From contig JAJZMB010000038.1 in assembly GCA_021803205.1 (NCBI GenBank), forward strand, positions 4,729 to 68,728: DNA of 64,000 bases, written 5' to 3'. Under the pieces are notes generated by a model. The model saw only the letters and a list, made by a program, of their open reading frames with translations, did no database searches and was not told the DNA's origin. The DNA comes from Bacillota bacterium. GTDB lineage: Bacteria > Bacillota > Sulfobacillia > RBS10-35 > JAJYVN01. Shown one piece after another: positions 56,138-64,000 of the stretch. A program made the position numbers and the translations under genes. The stretch's first letter is position 1, and every line of letters begins with the position of its first letter.

Positions 56138-56165
56138 TCGTCGCCCACCCATGGGTGGGCGACGA
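56138..56165 (+). promoter_or_regulatory. Perfect 28-nt palindrome in the pnp leader
   Basis: TCGTCGCCCACCC, AT, then GGGTGGGCGACGA: a perfect palindrome that would form a very strong RNA hairpin. It lies about 80 nt ahead of the pnp start. In E. coli the pnp leader hairpin is cut by RNase III and mediates PNPase autoregulation; this could be a counterpart, or a protein-binding operator. Confidence 0.6.
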
Positions 56166-56243
56166 GCGCTTCTGCGGCTCGGCGGACGACCGCGGCCTGT
56201 GGCCCGGCGGACGACCGTGGCAGGGGAGTGGGGGAAGAGGTTT

Positions 56244-58514
56244 ATGGACGGGGTTAGCATGACCAGTGAGGGGGAAACCGGCAAGGGTGGGAAGAGGGTC
56301 TTCCACACCGAGTTGGCGGGGAGGCCGCTGGTGGCCGAAATCGGCCATGTGGCCAAGCAGTCCAACGGGGCGGTACTGTTGCGCTACGGGGAGACCGTGG
56401 TGCTGGTGACGGCGACGGCGTCCCCGAAGCCGCGCCTGGACGTGGACTTCTTCCCGCTGCGCACCGACTTCGAGGAACGGCAGTACGCCGCGGGACGGAT
56501 TCCGGGCTCGTTCTTCCGGCGTGAAGGCCGCCCCACCGAACGCGCCACCCTGTCGGCACGCCTCATCGACCGTCCCATCCGGCCCCTTTTTCCGGACGGC
56601 TATCGCAACGACGTCCAGGTTGTGGCCACTCTGTTCTCCTATGATGGAGAGAACGCGCCCGACATCACCGCGATGATCGGCGCCTCCCTGGCCCTGTCCA
56701 TCTCGGACATTCCCTGGGCCGGCCCCACCGGCGCCCTGATGGTCGGTCTGGTGGATGGGCGATTCGTGTCCAACCCGGTTCCGAGCAACCTGCAGCGCTC
56801 CGACCTGGAGATGGTCGTGGCCGGGACCGCGGGCGCCCTGCTGATGGTGGAAGCCGGGGCAAACGAGGTGCCCGAGCCCCGCATCGTCGAGGCGCTCGAG
56901 TTCGCGCACGCCGAGATTCGGCGGCTCTGCGCCTGGCAGGAGGAGATCGTGGCCGCGGTCGGCCGGCCGAAGGCGGAGGCGGTTGTACCGCCCGCCGATC
57001 CCGAGGTCGAAACCTTTGTGCACGAACAGGCCACGGAGCGGATGCGACGGGCGATCCTCAACCCGGACAAGCTCGGGCGCGAGCGCGACATCGAGGCGGT
57101 CATGGAGGCCGTCGTCTCCGAGGCCGCGGCCCGCTTCCCGGGCCGCGACCCCGGCGCCTTTCTGGTCGCCCTGCACGAGGTGGAAAAGTCGCAGACCCGC
57201 GCGCTGATCCTGGAGCAGGGCATCCGTCCGGACGGCCGTGTGGTCGATGAGATCCGGCCCATCTGGTGCGAGACGGGCGTCCTGCCCCGTGTGCACGGCA
57301 GTGCCCTCTTCACCCGGGGACAGACCCAGGCGTGCTCGGTGGCGACGCTGGGCTCGATCTCCGACCGCCAGATGGTCGACTCGGTCGGCGAGCTTGCCGA
57401 TACCAAGCGCTATATGCATCACTACAATTTTCCGCCTTTCAGCACGGGCGAGGTGCGGCCCATGCGCTCACCGGGCCGACGGGAGATCGGGCACGGCGCC
57501 CTCGCGGAGCGGGCACTGGTGCGCATGATCCCGCCGGAGAGCGAGTTTCCCTACACCATTCGAGTGGTCTCCGAAATCCTGGAGAGCAACGGCTCGACCT
57601 CGATGGCCTCCGTATGCGGCAGCACCCTGTCGCTGATGGACGCCGGGGTTCCGCTGCGGCGACCGGTCGCGGGGATCGCGATGGGCCTCATCACCCGGGA
57701 CGGCAGGAGTACCCGTGGGGGCGCCGCCATCCTCTCGGACATCCAGGGGATGGAGGACCACTTGGGGGACATGGACTTCAAGGTTGCCGGCACAGAGGTC
57801 GGCGTTACCGCGATCCAGATGGACATCAAGATCGCGGGCGTGGACGCGGACCTGCTCTCGCGGGCGCTGGAGCAGGCGCGGCGCGGCCGCATGCACATCC
57901 TGGGCAAGATGCTCGAGGTCCTGCCCGGTCCGCGGCGCGAACTCAGCCCGCACGCCCCGCGCATCACCGTGATGCAGATCGACACGGAGCGCATCCGTGA
58001 CGTGATTGGCCCTGGTGGCAAGACGATCAACAAGATCATCGCCGAGACGGGCGCCGAGGTGGACGTCGAAGACGACGGCCGCATCTTCATCGCCGCGCCG
58101 AGCAGGGATTCCGGCCACCGGGCGGAGGAATGGATCCGCCGCTTGACCAAGACGCCGGAACCCGGCGAGGTCTACGTCGGCAAGGTCGTCCGCCTGATGA
58201 ACTTCGGGGCCTTCGTGGAGATCATGCCGGGCAAGGACGGCCTGGTGCACATCAGCGAACTGGCACGCGAACGCGTGCCCTCCGTCGAGGACGTCGTGTC
58301 TGTCGGCGATCAGATCATCGTCAAGGTCAAGGAGATCGACGACCTCGGCCGGCTGAACCTCTCGCGACGGGCCGCACTGGAAACGGTGGCGGATGCCGCC
58401 GCGAAAGAGAGCATCAAGCCCAGGGAGCCCCGTCCGGAGGGTGATCTCGCGGCCCGGCCGGCACCCGGAGGCGGCAACGGTCGCCCGGCTGGCGGTCCAC
58501 CCAGGCGGCGATAG
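56244..58514 (+). CDS. pnp: Polyribonucleotide nucleotidyltransferase (PNPase)
   Basis: A 3'-5' phosphorolytic exoribonuclease of about 756 residues, active as a trimer. Two RNase PH domains are seen: the first with the FFPLRTDFEERQYAAGRIPG motif, the second with GVLPRVHGSALFTRGQTQ and DMDFKVAGTEVGVTAIQMD. Then come a KH domain (VIGPGGKTINKI) and an S1 domain (GEVYVGKVVRLMNFGAFVEI), with an Arg/Gly/Pro-rich tail. ATG 56244 is behind GGGGGAAGAGG; ATG 56259 is also possible. The leader carries a terminator and a long palindrome. Confidence 0.98.
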   Translation: MDGVSMTSEGETGKGGKRVFHTELAGRPLVAEIGHVAKQSNGAVLLRYGETVVLVTATASPKPRLDVDFFPLRTDFEERQYAAGRIPGSFFRREGRPTERATLSARLIDRPIRPLFPDGYRNDVQVVATLFSYDGENAPDITAMIGASLALSISDIPWAGPTGALMVGLVDGRFVSNPVPSNLQRSDLEMVVAGTAGALLMVEAGANEVPEPRIVEALEFAHAEIRRLCAWQEEIVAAVGRPKAEAVVPPADPEVETFVHEQATERMRRAILNPDKLGRERDIEAVMEAVVSEAAARFPGRDPGAFLVALHEVEKSQTRALILEQGIRPDGRVVDEIRPIWCETGVLPRVHGSALFTRGQTQACSVATLGSISDRQMVDSVGELADTKRYMHHYNFPPFSTGEVRPMRSPGRREIGHGALAERALVRMIPPESEFPYTIRVVSEILESNGSTSMASVCGSTLSLMDAGVPLRRPVAGIAMGLITRDGRSTRGGAAILSDIQGMEDHLGDMDFKVAGTEVGVTAIQMDIKIAGVDADLLSRALEQARRGRMHILGKMLEVLPGPRRELSPHAPRITVMQIDTERIRDVIGPGGKTINKIIAETGAEVDVEDDGRIFIAAPSRDSGHRAEEWIRRLTKTPEPGEVYVGKVVRLMNFGAFVEIMPGKDGLVHISELARERVPSVEDVVSVGDQIIVKVKEIDDLGRLNLSRRAALETVADAAAKESIKPREPRPEGDLAARPAPGGGNGRPAGGPPRRR

Positions 58515-58715
58515 GCATCCACGGCAAGAGCACTTTCTCGCGGCGAATGCTGGCTCCGGTTCCGTCGCGCTTGGCCGTCGCCCGGCTTGGACGGACGGCG
58601 GCCCGCCGAACCGGTCGGGATGCACCGCTGGCGGTGGCCGGCGCCGCGGCAGTTGGCCATACATCGTCCACCGGGTGGTGCCGCCCGCTCGGCCGGGCCG
58701 GGCGAGACTGCGTGC

Positions 58716-59053
58716 ATGCGCCGCCCGCCGTTTGGCCTTGCCCTGTGGTTGTTCTGTCTGGTCGCCGCTCCACCGTGGGTCGCCGCCGTCGGTGCGTCCG
58801 GCGCCCCCCCCGACCGACGGCATCCGGGTGCGCGTCGGTTGCACCGTCAGGACCCCGCCGCCCCGGTTGTGGGTGGGATCGGGCTCGGCTCAGTACGGCG
58901 GGGCCCGGCCCTCGCCGGGCCCGCGCTGCAGGTCGGAGTGGCGTGCGACCCCAGATGGACACCGGCCAGCGCGGCGGTCCACCGGGGGAGCCCTCCCCGC
59001 GGATCCTGGATTACTTCTATCCGGGCACCCGCTTGACGCGGCTGCCCGCCTGA
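58716..59053 (+). pseudogene. Probable decayed SpoIID-like exported protein gene
   Basis: Three fragments in different frames suggest an old gene. ATG 58716 begins a good signal peptide (RRPPFGLALWLFCLVAAPPW). A second frame then reads TDGIRVRVGCTV, like the start of a SpoIID/LytB domain. A third frame ends with RILDYFYPGTRLTRLPA and a TGA at 59051, like the YYPGT-type ending of SpoIID proteins. The middle is far too short for the family. The stop lies just ahead of the peptidase ribosome binding site, so an upstream gene did end here. The family assignment is tentative; a short unrelated secreted protein is possible. The rest of 58515-59069 is empty. Confidence 0.35.
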
Positions 59054-59069
59054 GGAGGACCCATTCCCA

Positions 59070-60329
59070 CTGATCACTGACGTCCGTCTCAAAAACGGTG
59101 TGCGGGTCCTGCTTGAACCGTTGCCCCGCGTCCGCACCGCCAGTATCGGCCTTTGGTTCCAGGCCGGCAGCCGGGACGATCCGCCACGGGCCGGGGGTGC
59201 CGCCCATTTCCTCGAACACCTGGTGTTCAAGGGCGGGCGCCTTCTCGGCGCGCGCCGGCTGGCCGAGGCCATGGACGCGCTGGGTGGCCAATTCAATGCC
59301 TTCACCACGCGTGAGCACACCTGTTTCCACGCGCGCACGCTCGGCCAGCGCCTGCCGGAGGCGCTGGCCCTGATCGCGGAGATGGTGGTGTCGCCCAGAT
59401 GCGATCCGGCCGAGGTGCAGCGAGAGCGTTCGGTGATCCTCGAGGAACTCTCCATGATCGCCGATGACCCGGCGGAGACGGCGGACGAGCTCTTTGCGCA
59501 CGCGCTCTGGGGAGAACATCCGCTGGGCCGGCCGCAGGCCGGCAGCGTGGAATCAGTGCGCCGCCTGGACGCCGGCACCCTGCGCGCATTCCACAGCGGG
59601 CATTACGTCGGCACGCGCTGTGTGGTGGCGGCAGCCGGCCGGCTGCAGGCCGACCGGCTACTGGCCGCGGTCGAATCGACCATCGGCGGCCTGCCGCCCG
59701 GGAGTCCGCCTCCGCCCCGCATCCGGCCGGTCCCGCTCCCCTGCCCGCGCCGGCAGATTCGCCGTTCGCAGCAGGCCCACCTGGTGCTCGGGGCGCCCGG
59801 ACCAGACCAGGGGGACCCGCAACGCTGGACCGCCGCCCTCTTCACCAGCATTCTGGGCGGCAGCCCGTCGTCACGCCTCTTCCAGACCCTGCGCGAGGAG
59901 CGCGGCCTGTGCTACGACGTCGGGGCCTCGTCGGCCGAATACAGCGACAGCGGTGAAGTGGCGGTCTTTTTGGCCACCGCGCCGAGTCAGTCGCGCGCGG
60001 CGGCGGCCCTGGTGCTGCAGGAGATCCGGCGTCTCGCCGCCGAGGGGCCGACGGCCGCGGAACTGGACCGGCACCGAGATCAGTTGGTCGCGGCCGTACA
60101 CATGAGCCAGGACGGCACGGAAGCCCGGATGAGCCATCTCGGCCGGCAGGCAGTGGCGGGTCTGCCCCTGTTCGCGTCCGCCCAGGTGGTGGCCGCCTTG
60201 CGGCATGTCAGTCGCAGAGCGGTGCAGACCTTCGCCAGGGATCTGGGCGACCCCGCCGACTGGGCGGCGGCCTTCGTTGGTCCTCAGGGTGCCCTGCCCG
60301 GGCCCTGGGCGTGGGAGGCCGAGACATGA
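59070..60329 (+). CDS. M16 family zinc peptidase (processing-peptidase-like)
   Basis: A pitrilysin-type metallopeptidase of about 419 residues. The inverted zinc motif HFLEH is present near residue 50, with the downstream Glu in the EELSMIADDPAETADELF region. No signal peptide, so cytoplasmic. The first standard start in frame is GTG 59100, but the preceding codons encode LITDVRLKNG, which matches the normal N-terminus, so translation probably begins at CTG 59070 behind GAGGAGG (59052-59058). In Bacillus a related peptidase (mlpA) also follows pnp. It overlaps dut by an ATGA. Confidence 0.92.
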   Translation: MITDVRLKNGVRVLLEPLPRVRTASIGLWFQAGSRDDPPRAGGAAHFLEHLVFKGGRLLGARRLAEAMDALGGQFNAFTTREHTCFHARTLGQRLPEALALIAEMVVSPRCDPAEVQRERSVILEELSMIADDPAETADELFAHALWGEHPLGRPQAGSVESVRRLDAGTLRAFHSGHYVGTRCVVAAAGRLQADRLLAAVESTIGGLPPGSPPPPRIRPVPLPCPRRQIRRSQQAHLVLGAPGPDQGDPQRWTAALFTSILGGSPSSRLFQTLREERGLCYDVGASSAEYSDSGEVAVFLATAPSQSRAAAALVLQEIRRLAAEGPTAAELDRHRDQLVAAVHMSQDGTEARMSHLGRQAVAGLPLFASAQVVAALRHVSRRAVQTFARDLGDPADWAAAFVGPQGALPGPWAWEAET

Positions 60330-60781
60330 ACGCCACTCGCCGCTTCGAGATCCTGCCCGGCTACCGCGAAGCGGGGATTGCCCTGCCGCGCCGAGCGACC
60401 CCCGCTTCGGCCGGATACGATTTGGCCTGCGCCGAGACGGCGGTCATCGCCCCGGGCGCCGTCGGCCTGGTGCCCACAGGCGTGCGCGCCTGGATCCCGG
60501 CCGGCGAGTTCCTGGAGATCCACATCCGCAGCAGCGTCGCGTTGCGCCGCGGCCTAGTGCTGGCCAACGGTACGGGCGTCATCGACAGCGACTACGCGGG
60601 CAACCCGGAAAACGGGGGACACATTCTGCTGGCCCTGCGCAACCTCGGCAGCGAACCGGCGCGTCTGGAGCGGGGTGAACGCGTCGCTCAGGGCATCTTC
60701 CTCCGTTACCTGACCACCGACGACGACCGGCCCGGTGCGCCGCGCAGCGGCGGCTTCGGCAGCACCGGCGCCCGTGCCTGA
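60326..60781 (+). CDS. dut: dUTP diphosphatase
   Basis: A 151-residue trimeric dUTPase that removes dUTP and supplies dUMP. The conserved motifs appear in order: SAGYDLACAE (1), IRSSVALRRGL (2), NGTGVIDSDYAGN (3), ERGERVAQGIF (4) and RSGGFGSTG (5). The insertion PENGG after motif 3 is slightly longer than usual. ATG 60326 overlaps the peptidase stop (ATGA), so the two are co-translated. Confidence 0.95.
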   Translation: MNATRRFEILPGYREAGIALPRRATPASAGYDLACAETAVIAPGAVGLVPTGVRAWIPAGEFLEIHIRSSVALRRGLVLANGTGVIDSDYAGNPENGGHILLALRNLGSEPARLERGERVAQGIFLRYLTTDDDRPGAPRSGGFGSTGARA

Positions 60782-60909
60782 CACCAGCGGACTCCCGATC
60801 CTGCCTCCCTGGTGCTGCGGATGCCCGGCGCCCGCGCGGCGCATGCTGAGGTATGCCCGTGGCGGGCGACACAGCGGGGCGCAGCGCCCCGGAAAAGGCA
60901 GGGAATGGC

Positions 60910-61383
60910 ATGGCAGACACCAAGACGGTCGTCGGCGTCTTCGGCAGCGAGGCGCAGGCCGAACGCGCCGTCGAGCAGCTGCGGCGATCCGGCTTCAGCG
61001 ACAATGAGATCTCTGTAGTGGGCAAGGGTGGCCGGGAACACAAGGGCGGCCAGATGATGGGCGGCGACGTCAGCAACGGAGCGACCTGGGGCGCCGGCAT
61101 CGGGGGCGCCGCCGGCCTGCTGGCCACCGCGGGAGCCCTGGCCATCCCGGGTTTCGGCCCCATTGTCGCCCTGGGTCCGCTGGCCGGCACCCTGACGGCG
61201 GCCGCGGGCGGCGGTCTGGCCGGAGCGTTGGTGGACTTCGGCATTCCCGAGGATCAGAGCAGGCAGTACGAGAAAGACATCAAGGCGGGCAAGTTCCTGG
61301 CGGTGCTCAAGACCAGTCAGGACGCCCAGAAGGCGCAGCACTGCCTGCAGAACGAGGGCGCGACCGACGTGCGCATCGACTGA
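60910..61383 (+). CDS. General stress protein 17M-like (YflT) protein with glycine-rich core
   Basis: A 157-residue protein. The N-terminal VVGVFGSEAQAERAVEQLR and SGFSDNEISVVGKG form the YflT/heat-induced stress domain. The middle is a Gly/Ala-rich hydrophobic stretch (residues 60-115; GAGIGGAAGLLATAGALAIP) that could insert in a membrane. The C-terminus IPEDQSRQYEKDIKAGKFLA returns to the ferredoxin-like pattern. ATG 60910 follows GGCAGGGA. Members are sigma-B-type stress proteins of unknown mechanism. It follows dut on the same strand. Confidence 0.85.
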   Translation: MADTKTVVGVFGSEAQAERAVEQLRRSGFSDNEISVVGKGGREHKGGQMMGGDVSNGATWGAGIGGAAGLLATAGALAIPGFGPIVALGPLAGTLTAAAGGGLAGALVDFGIPEDQSRQYEKDIKAGKFLAVLKTSQDAQKAQHCLQNEGATDVRID

Positions 61384-61467
61384 CGGCGGCGGCGGGCGGC
61401 GGGCAGATGCCCGCTCGCCCGCACCGCTCCCGTGGTGCGCCCACCCAGGAACGGGACCGTCCGCTCC

Positions 61468-61584
61468 CCAGGGACCCGGCAAAGTCGTCCAGCGGGCCAA
61501 GCGGCGGGGGGGCCCGGACGGTTCGCGGCCCACAGGCGCTGGTGGTGGCCACCCGCCCTGAGGTGACTCTGCCGGGATCCTGCA
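61468..61584. mobile_element. MITE-like palindromic element, copy 2
   Basis: About 117 bp, about 90% identical by eye to the element at 33352, with the same terminal inverted repeats (CCAGGGACCCGGCAAAGTC and GACTCTGCCGGGATCCTG). It is flanked by an 8-bp direct repeat TCCGCTCC (61460-61467 and 61585-61592), different from the duplication around copy 1. No coding capacity. It ends 19 nt before the -35 box of the dapB promoter. Confidence 0.8.
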
Positions 61585-61602
61585 TCCGCTCCCGGACCAC
61601 GG

Positions 61603-61632
61603 TTGTCCCCTGCGCGGACCAGCGAATATATT
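61603..61632 (+). promoter_or_regulatory. Sigma-A type promoter for dapB
   Basis: TTGTCC and TATATT with an 18-nt spacer, about 107 nt ahead of the dapB start and directly downstream of the MITE copy. Confidence 0.55.
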
Positions 61633-61738
61633 GGTTGCCGAGGGCGGCCGGGGCGCCGTCCGGGGTGCCAGAATGCGTCGTGCCGCAGGCTCGGCGTTTT
61701 GGGCACGCCGGATGCCGCGGAGGCGGGGAGGACGGGCG

Positions 61739-62479
61739 TTGGGCCTGCGCGTGGCGGTGGCCGGGGCGACCGGCAGGACGGGCAGCGAGGCGGCCAGGGC
61801 CGTGCAGGCGGCGGCCGATCTGGACTTGGTGGCGGCGGTGGCGCGGTCCCGAGCGGGCCAGGATCTCGGTGTGGTGCTCGGCGACGGCCCCTGGAACGTC
61901 CCGGTGGAGACCGATCTGGACGAGGCGCTGCGCCGAAGTCGCGCGGAGGTGTTGGTGGACTTCACCCTGCCCGACGTCGCGGGGCGCCATGCGCTCTTGG
62001 CGCTGCAACGTGGGGTGCGCCCGATCGTCGGCACAACGGGGATTCCGGCCGGCGATCTCGACGAAATCCGCCGCGCGGTGGCGGACGCCGGCACGGGCGC
62101 CGCCGTGATTCCCAACTTCTCCTTCGGCATTCTCCTGCTGGCGCGCTTCTGCCGGGAGGCGCCGCGCTTCTACCCCGAAGTGGAGATCATTGAACGGCAC
62201 CACGCCCAGAAGCTGGACCGTCCGTCCGGGACGGCGATGCAGCTGCGCCGGGTGCTTGAGGCGGCCGGAGCCCGGTGCCCGGTGCCGGTGCACAGCGTCC
62301 GGTTACCCGGCCATGTGGCCCACCACGAGATCGTCTTCGGCGGCGCGGGCGAAACCCTTACCCTGCGCCATGATACCCAGAGCCGCGCCTCGTTCGGCCC
62401 AGGGGTCTGTCTTGCCGCCCGTCGGGTGATGCGCCTGCGGGGCCTGGCCCTGGACCTGGAGAGTCTCCTGGAGGAGTAG
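61739..62479 (+). CDS. dapB: 4-hydroxy-tetrahydrodipicolinate reductase
   Basis: A 246-residue NAD(P)H-dependent reductase of lysine and diaminopimelate synthesis; its substrate is also the precursor of dipicolinate. The Rossmann motif GATGRTGSEA is at residues 9-18, and the active-site signature is ERHHAQKLDRPSGTA. TTG 61739 lies after GGGGAGGACGGGCG; the frame is open upstream without similarity. It lies ahead of dpaA/dpaB, so genes competing for the same metabolite are grouped. Length is slightly below the usual 265. Confidence 0.94.
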   Translation: MGLRVAVAGATGRTGSEAARAVQAAADLDLVAAVARSRAGQDLGVVLGDGPWNVPVETDLDEALRRSRAEVLVDFTLPDVAGRHALLALQRGVRPIVGTTGIPAGDLDEIRRAVADAGTGAAVIPNFSFGILLLARFCREAPRFYPEVEIIERHHAQKLDRPSGTAMQLRRVLEAAGARCPVPVHSVRLPGHVAHHEIVFGGAGETLTLRHDTQSRASFGPGVCLAARRVMRLRGLALDLESLLEE

Positions 62480-62892
62480 CCCGGCGCACGCCGGCCACAG
62501 TATGGCGGGCGCCCAGACCCAAGCATCCGTCAACCCCGGGCCCGGATGGCGGCTGCGGCAGGCGCGCGGACTCCTTCGCGGCCCAAGCCAGCGCACGGGC
62601 GGGGCAGATTCCCGCGAGCCGCGGCGAAGACCGCCTGGGAACGGCGCCGGTTGCCGCGGCCAAGCGTGCCCGCGCCGCGGTGGTCGGCAACCTCCGGGCG
62701 TGGCCGCGGCGCCCGCCAGTCGCTCCCGGTCCGTGCCCCGTCCTCGGGGTGACCGCCCGCCTTCATCTCGCCACCGGATGTTCCCTCATCCTCCCAGACA
62801 AGCACCGCGGTTCGACGTATGCCCATATATTGCCCCTGGGACGGGGGGGCACGGCGCATCCCCCTCCGGTCCCCCGAGGGAGGTGCGGCGGG
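62480..62892 (+). promoter_or_regulatory. dpaA leader with a possible mother-cell sigma-K promoter
   Basis: No gene is supported in this gap. At 62804-62832 an AC dinucleotide and CATATATTG are separated by 18 nt, resembling the sigma-K pattern (AC - 16/17 - CATAnnnTA). It lies about 60 nt ahead of dpaA. In Bacillus the equivalent spoVF operon is read by sigma-K in the mother cell. Confidence 0.4.
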
Positions 62893-63777
62893 ATGCCCGG
62901 ACCACGGCGCCTGGTGCTCCTGGGCGGCGACGCCCGTGAGGTGGAAGCGGAGATACAGCTGGCGCGGCGCGGACACCGCGTCTTGGCCTACGGACAGTTG
63001 GGGCGGGCCGTGCCCGCCGAGGCGCTGCTGGGCGCATTGGCCAAAGCCGAGGCCGTCATCGGGCCCGCGCGCGGCACCAACGCCACGGGTGACGCCCTCC
63101 ACACCGGCAGCCGCCCGCTGCCCGTCACCGCCGCATGGCTGGACGCCTGTGACCCCGGCGCACACTGGCTCATCGGCCATGCGGGTCCCTGGCTGCGGAC
63201 GGCGGCCGCGCAGCGCGGTATCCGCCTGACAACCTATGCGGATCGGGACGAGTTCGCCATCCTCAACGCCATACCGACGGCGGAGGGGGCGATCGCCGAA
63301 GCCGGGCGGCTGGCGGCCCGCACCCTCTGGGGCGAGGCGGCGCTCGTGGTGGGCGGTGGCCGGTGTGCCCTGGCCCTGGTGCCCCGCCTGGTGGCCATGG
63401 GCTGTCGTGTCACGCTGGCAGCCCGGGCCCCGGCTGAGCGCGCCCGCGCGGCGGCGTCCGGCGCGGACACCATCCCCCTGGAGGCCCTCGTCGCCAGGGC
63501 CGGCGACTGCAACTTCGTCTTCAATACGATCCCGGCCCCGTTCGTCAGCCGGGCGGTGCTGGAGGCCCTGCCATCAGGGGCCGTGGTGGCCGATATCGCC
63601 TCTGCGCCCGGCGGGACGGATTTCACGGCGGCCGAAACCCTGGGCGTCCGCGCCGTACTGCTGCCCGGCATCCCCGGCCGCCTCTATCCGAAGACCGCCG
63701 GGCGCATCGTCGCGGCGGTCGTGCTCGAGATCCTGGATCGGTCGGCCCAGGAGGGGGACGGAGATGCCTGCCTTTGA
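62893..63777 (+). CDS. dpaA: Dipicolinate synthase subunit A
   Basis: A 294-residue Rossmann-type oxidoreductase (SpoVFA) that works with DpaB to make dipicolinic acid in the mother cell. Landmarks: the N-terminal LVLLGGDAREVEAEIQLA, YADRDEFAILNAIPTAEGAI, the nucleotide-binding ALVVGGGRCALAL, and NFVFNTIPAPFV with DIASAPGGTDF. ATG 62893 follows GGGAGGTG by 7 nt. The gene overlaps dpaB by 14 nt. Confidence 0.95.
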   Translation: MPGPRRLVLLGGDAREVEAEIQLARRGHRVLAYGQLGRAVPAEALLGALAKAEAVIGPARGTNATGDALHTGSRPLPVTAAWLDACDPGAHWLIGHAGPWLRTAAAQRGIRLTTYADRDEFAILNAIPTAEGAIAEAGRLAARTLWGEAALVVGGGRCALALVPRLVAMGCRVTLAARAPAERARAAASGADTIPLEALVARAGDCNFVFNTIPAPFVSRAVLEALPSGAVVADIASAPGGTDFTAAETLGVRAVLLPGIPGRLYPKTAGRIVAAVVLEILDRSAQEGDGDACL

Positions 63778-64000
63778 CGGATGCGGGGATCTGGACGCGT
63801 TGGCCGGGCGCACCATCGGTTGGGCGCTCTGCGGCTCGCATCACACGGTGGCCCAGGTATTGCCGGTGATGGCGCAGCTGCGCCAAGCCGGGGCCGCGAT
63901 CATCCCCGTGCTCTCGGAGACGCTGCTGCATACTGCCACGCGACACGGCACGCCCGACAGCTGGTGGACCTCCGTCACCGGGGCGGCGGGACGGGAACCG
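63764..64000 (+). CDS. dpaB: Dipicolinate synthase subunit B, partial at the window end
   Basis: The first 79 residues are visible; the gene runs off the right edge. The start MPAFDGCGDLDALAGRTIGW leads into ALCGSHHTVAQVLPVMAQL, and then GAAIIPVLSETLLHTATRHG, which match the flavoprotein fold of DpaB/SpoVFB (GSHCT-type loop). ATG 63764 lies within the end of dpaA, with GGAGGGGGACGG upstream, so the two are translationally coupled. Confidence 0.92.
   Translation, partial: MPAFDGCGDLDALAGRTIGWALCGSHHTVAQVLPVMAQLRQAGAAIIPVLSETLLHTATRHGTPDSWWTSVTGAAGREP

Overview
The window is very GC-rich (judged by eye, not computed) and comes from an endospore-forming Bacillota. It carries dacF-spoIIAA-spoIIAB-sigF, a spoVA cluster, a SpoVAF/GerA-type germination protein, a YIEGIA protein and the dipicolinate synthase genes dpaA/dpaB. 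The GC bias, the many GTG/TTG starts and the long, ORF-shadow-rich intergenic gaps fit deep high-GC lineages related to Symbiobacterium, Thermaerobacter or Limnochorda better than Bacillus. That placement is an inference; there is no rRNA in the window.

Positions 1-33026 form a carbohydrate island. It holds ten formylglycine-type sulfatases, four intact Tat-type lipoprotein sugar-binding proteins plus one decayed copy, one pair of ABC sugar permeases with no ATPase, glucosamine-6-phosphate deaminase (nagB), a large unassigned protein resembling a helical-barrel glycosidase, and an MFS sugar porter. None of the sulfatases has a visible signal peptide. One of them (20568-21932) closely resembles N-sulfoglucosamine sulfohydrolase. 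The simplest model is import of sulfated glycosaminoglycan-like oligosaccharides (heparin/heparan type) by lipoprotein-dependent ABC transport, desulfation inside the cell, and entry of the freed glucosamine into glycolysis through NagB. Binding-protein and sulfatase genes repeat as small modules, which suggests local duplication. A gamma-glutamyltransferase-like gene and a small HTH gene lie at 29126-31113. A dispersed imperfect repeat family (11616, 21941, 31470) is confined to this island, and its first copy forms a long inverted repeat over the ribosome binding site of the second permease.

Positions 33027-36627 hold a 114-bp MITE-like element with target duplications, a BI-1 membrane protein and thiC under a TPP riboswitch with a terminator. 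Positions 36982-44776 are the forespore block: dacF, spoIIAA, spoIIAB, sigF, a small membrane protein, spoVAA, spoVAB, an inserted dodecin, spoVAC, spoVAD and spoVAE. A good sigma-G-like promoter lies before the spoVA part. Positions 45029-51399 contain an unknown soluble protein behind a strong promoter and structured leader, then a minus-strand set: CorA-like transporter, YIEGIA protein, SpoVAF-like protein, an unknown protein and an AraC regulator. A second, divergent AraC regulator, a repeat-rich convergent intergenic region, an unknown protein and a short GlnR-like MerR regulator follow up to 55273.

Positions 55665-64000 are the conserved rpsO-pnp-M16 peptidase-dut-dapB-dpaA-dpaB region. 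It has a terminator and a perfect 28-nt palindrome in the rpsO-pnp spacer, a probable decayed SpoIID-like gene before the peptidase, and a second copy of the MITE just upstream of the dapB promoter. dpaB runs off the end of the window.
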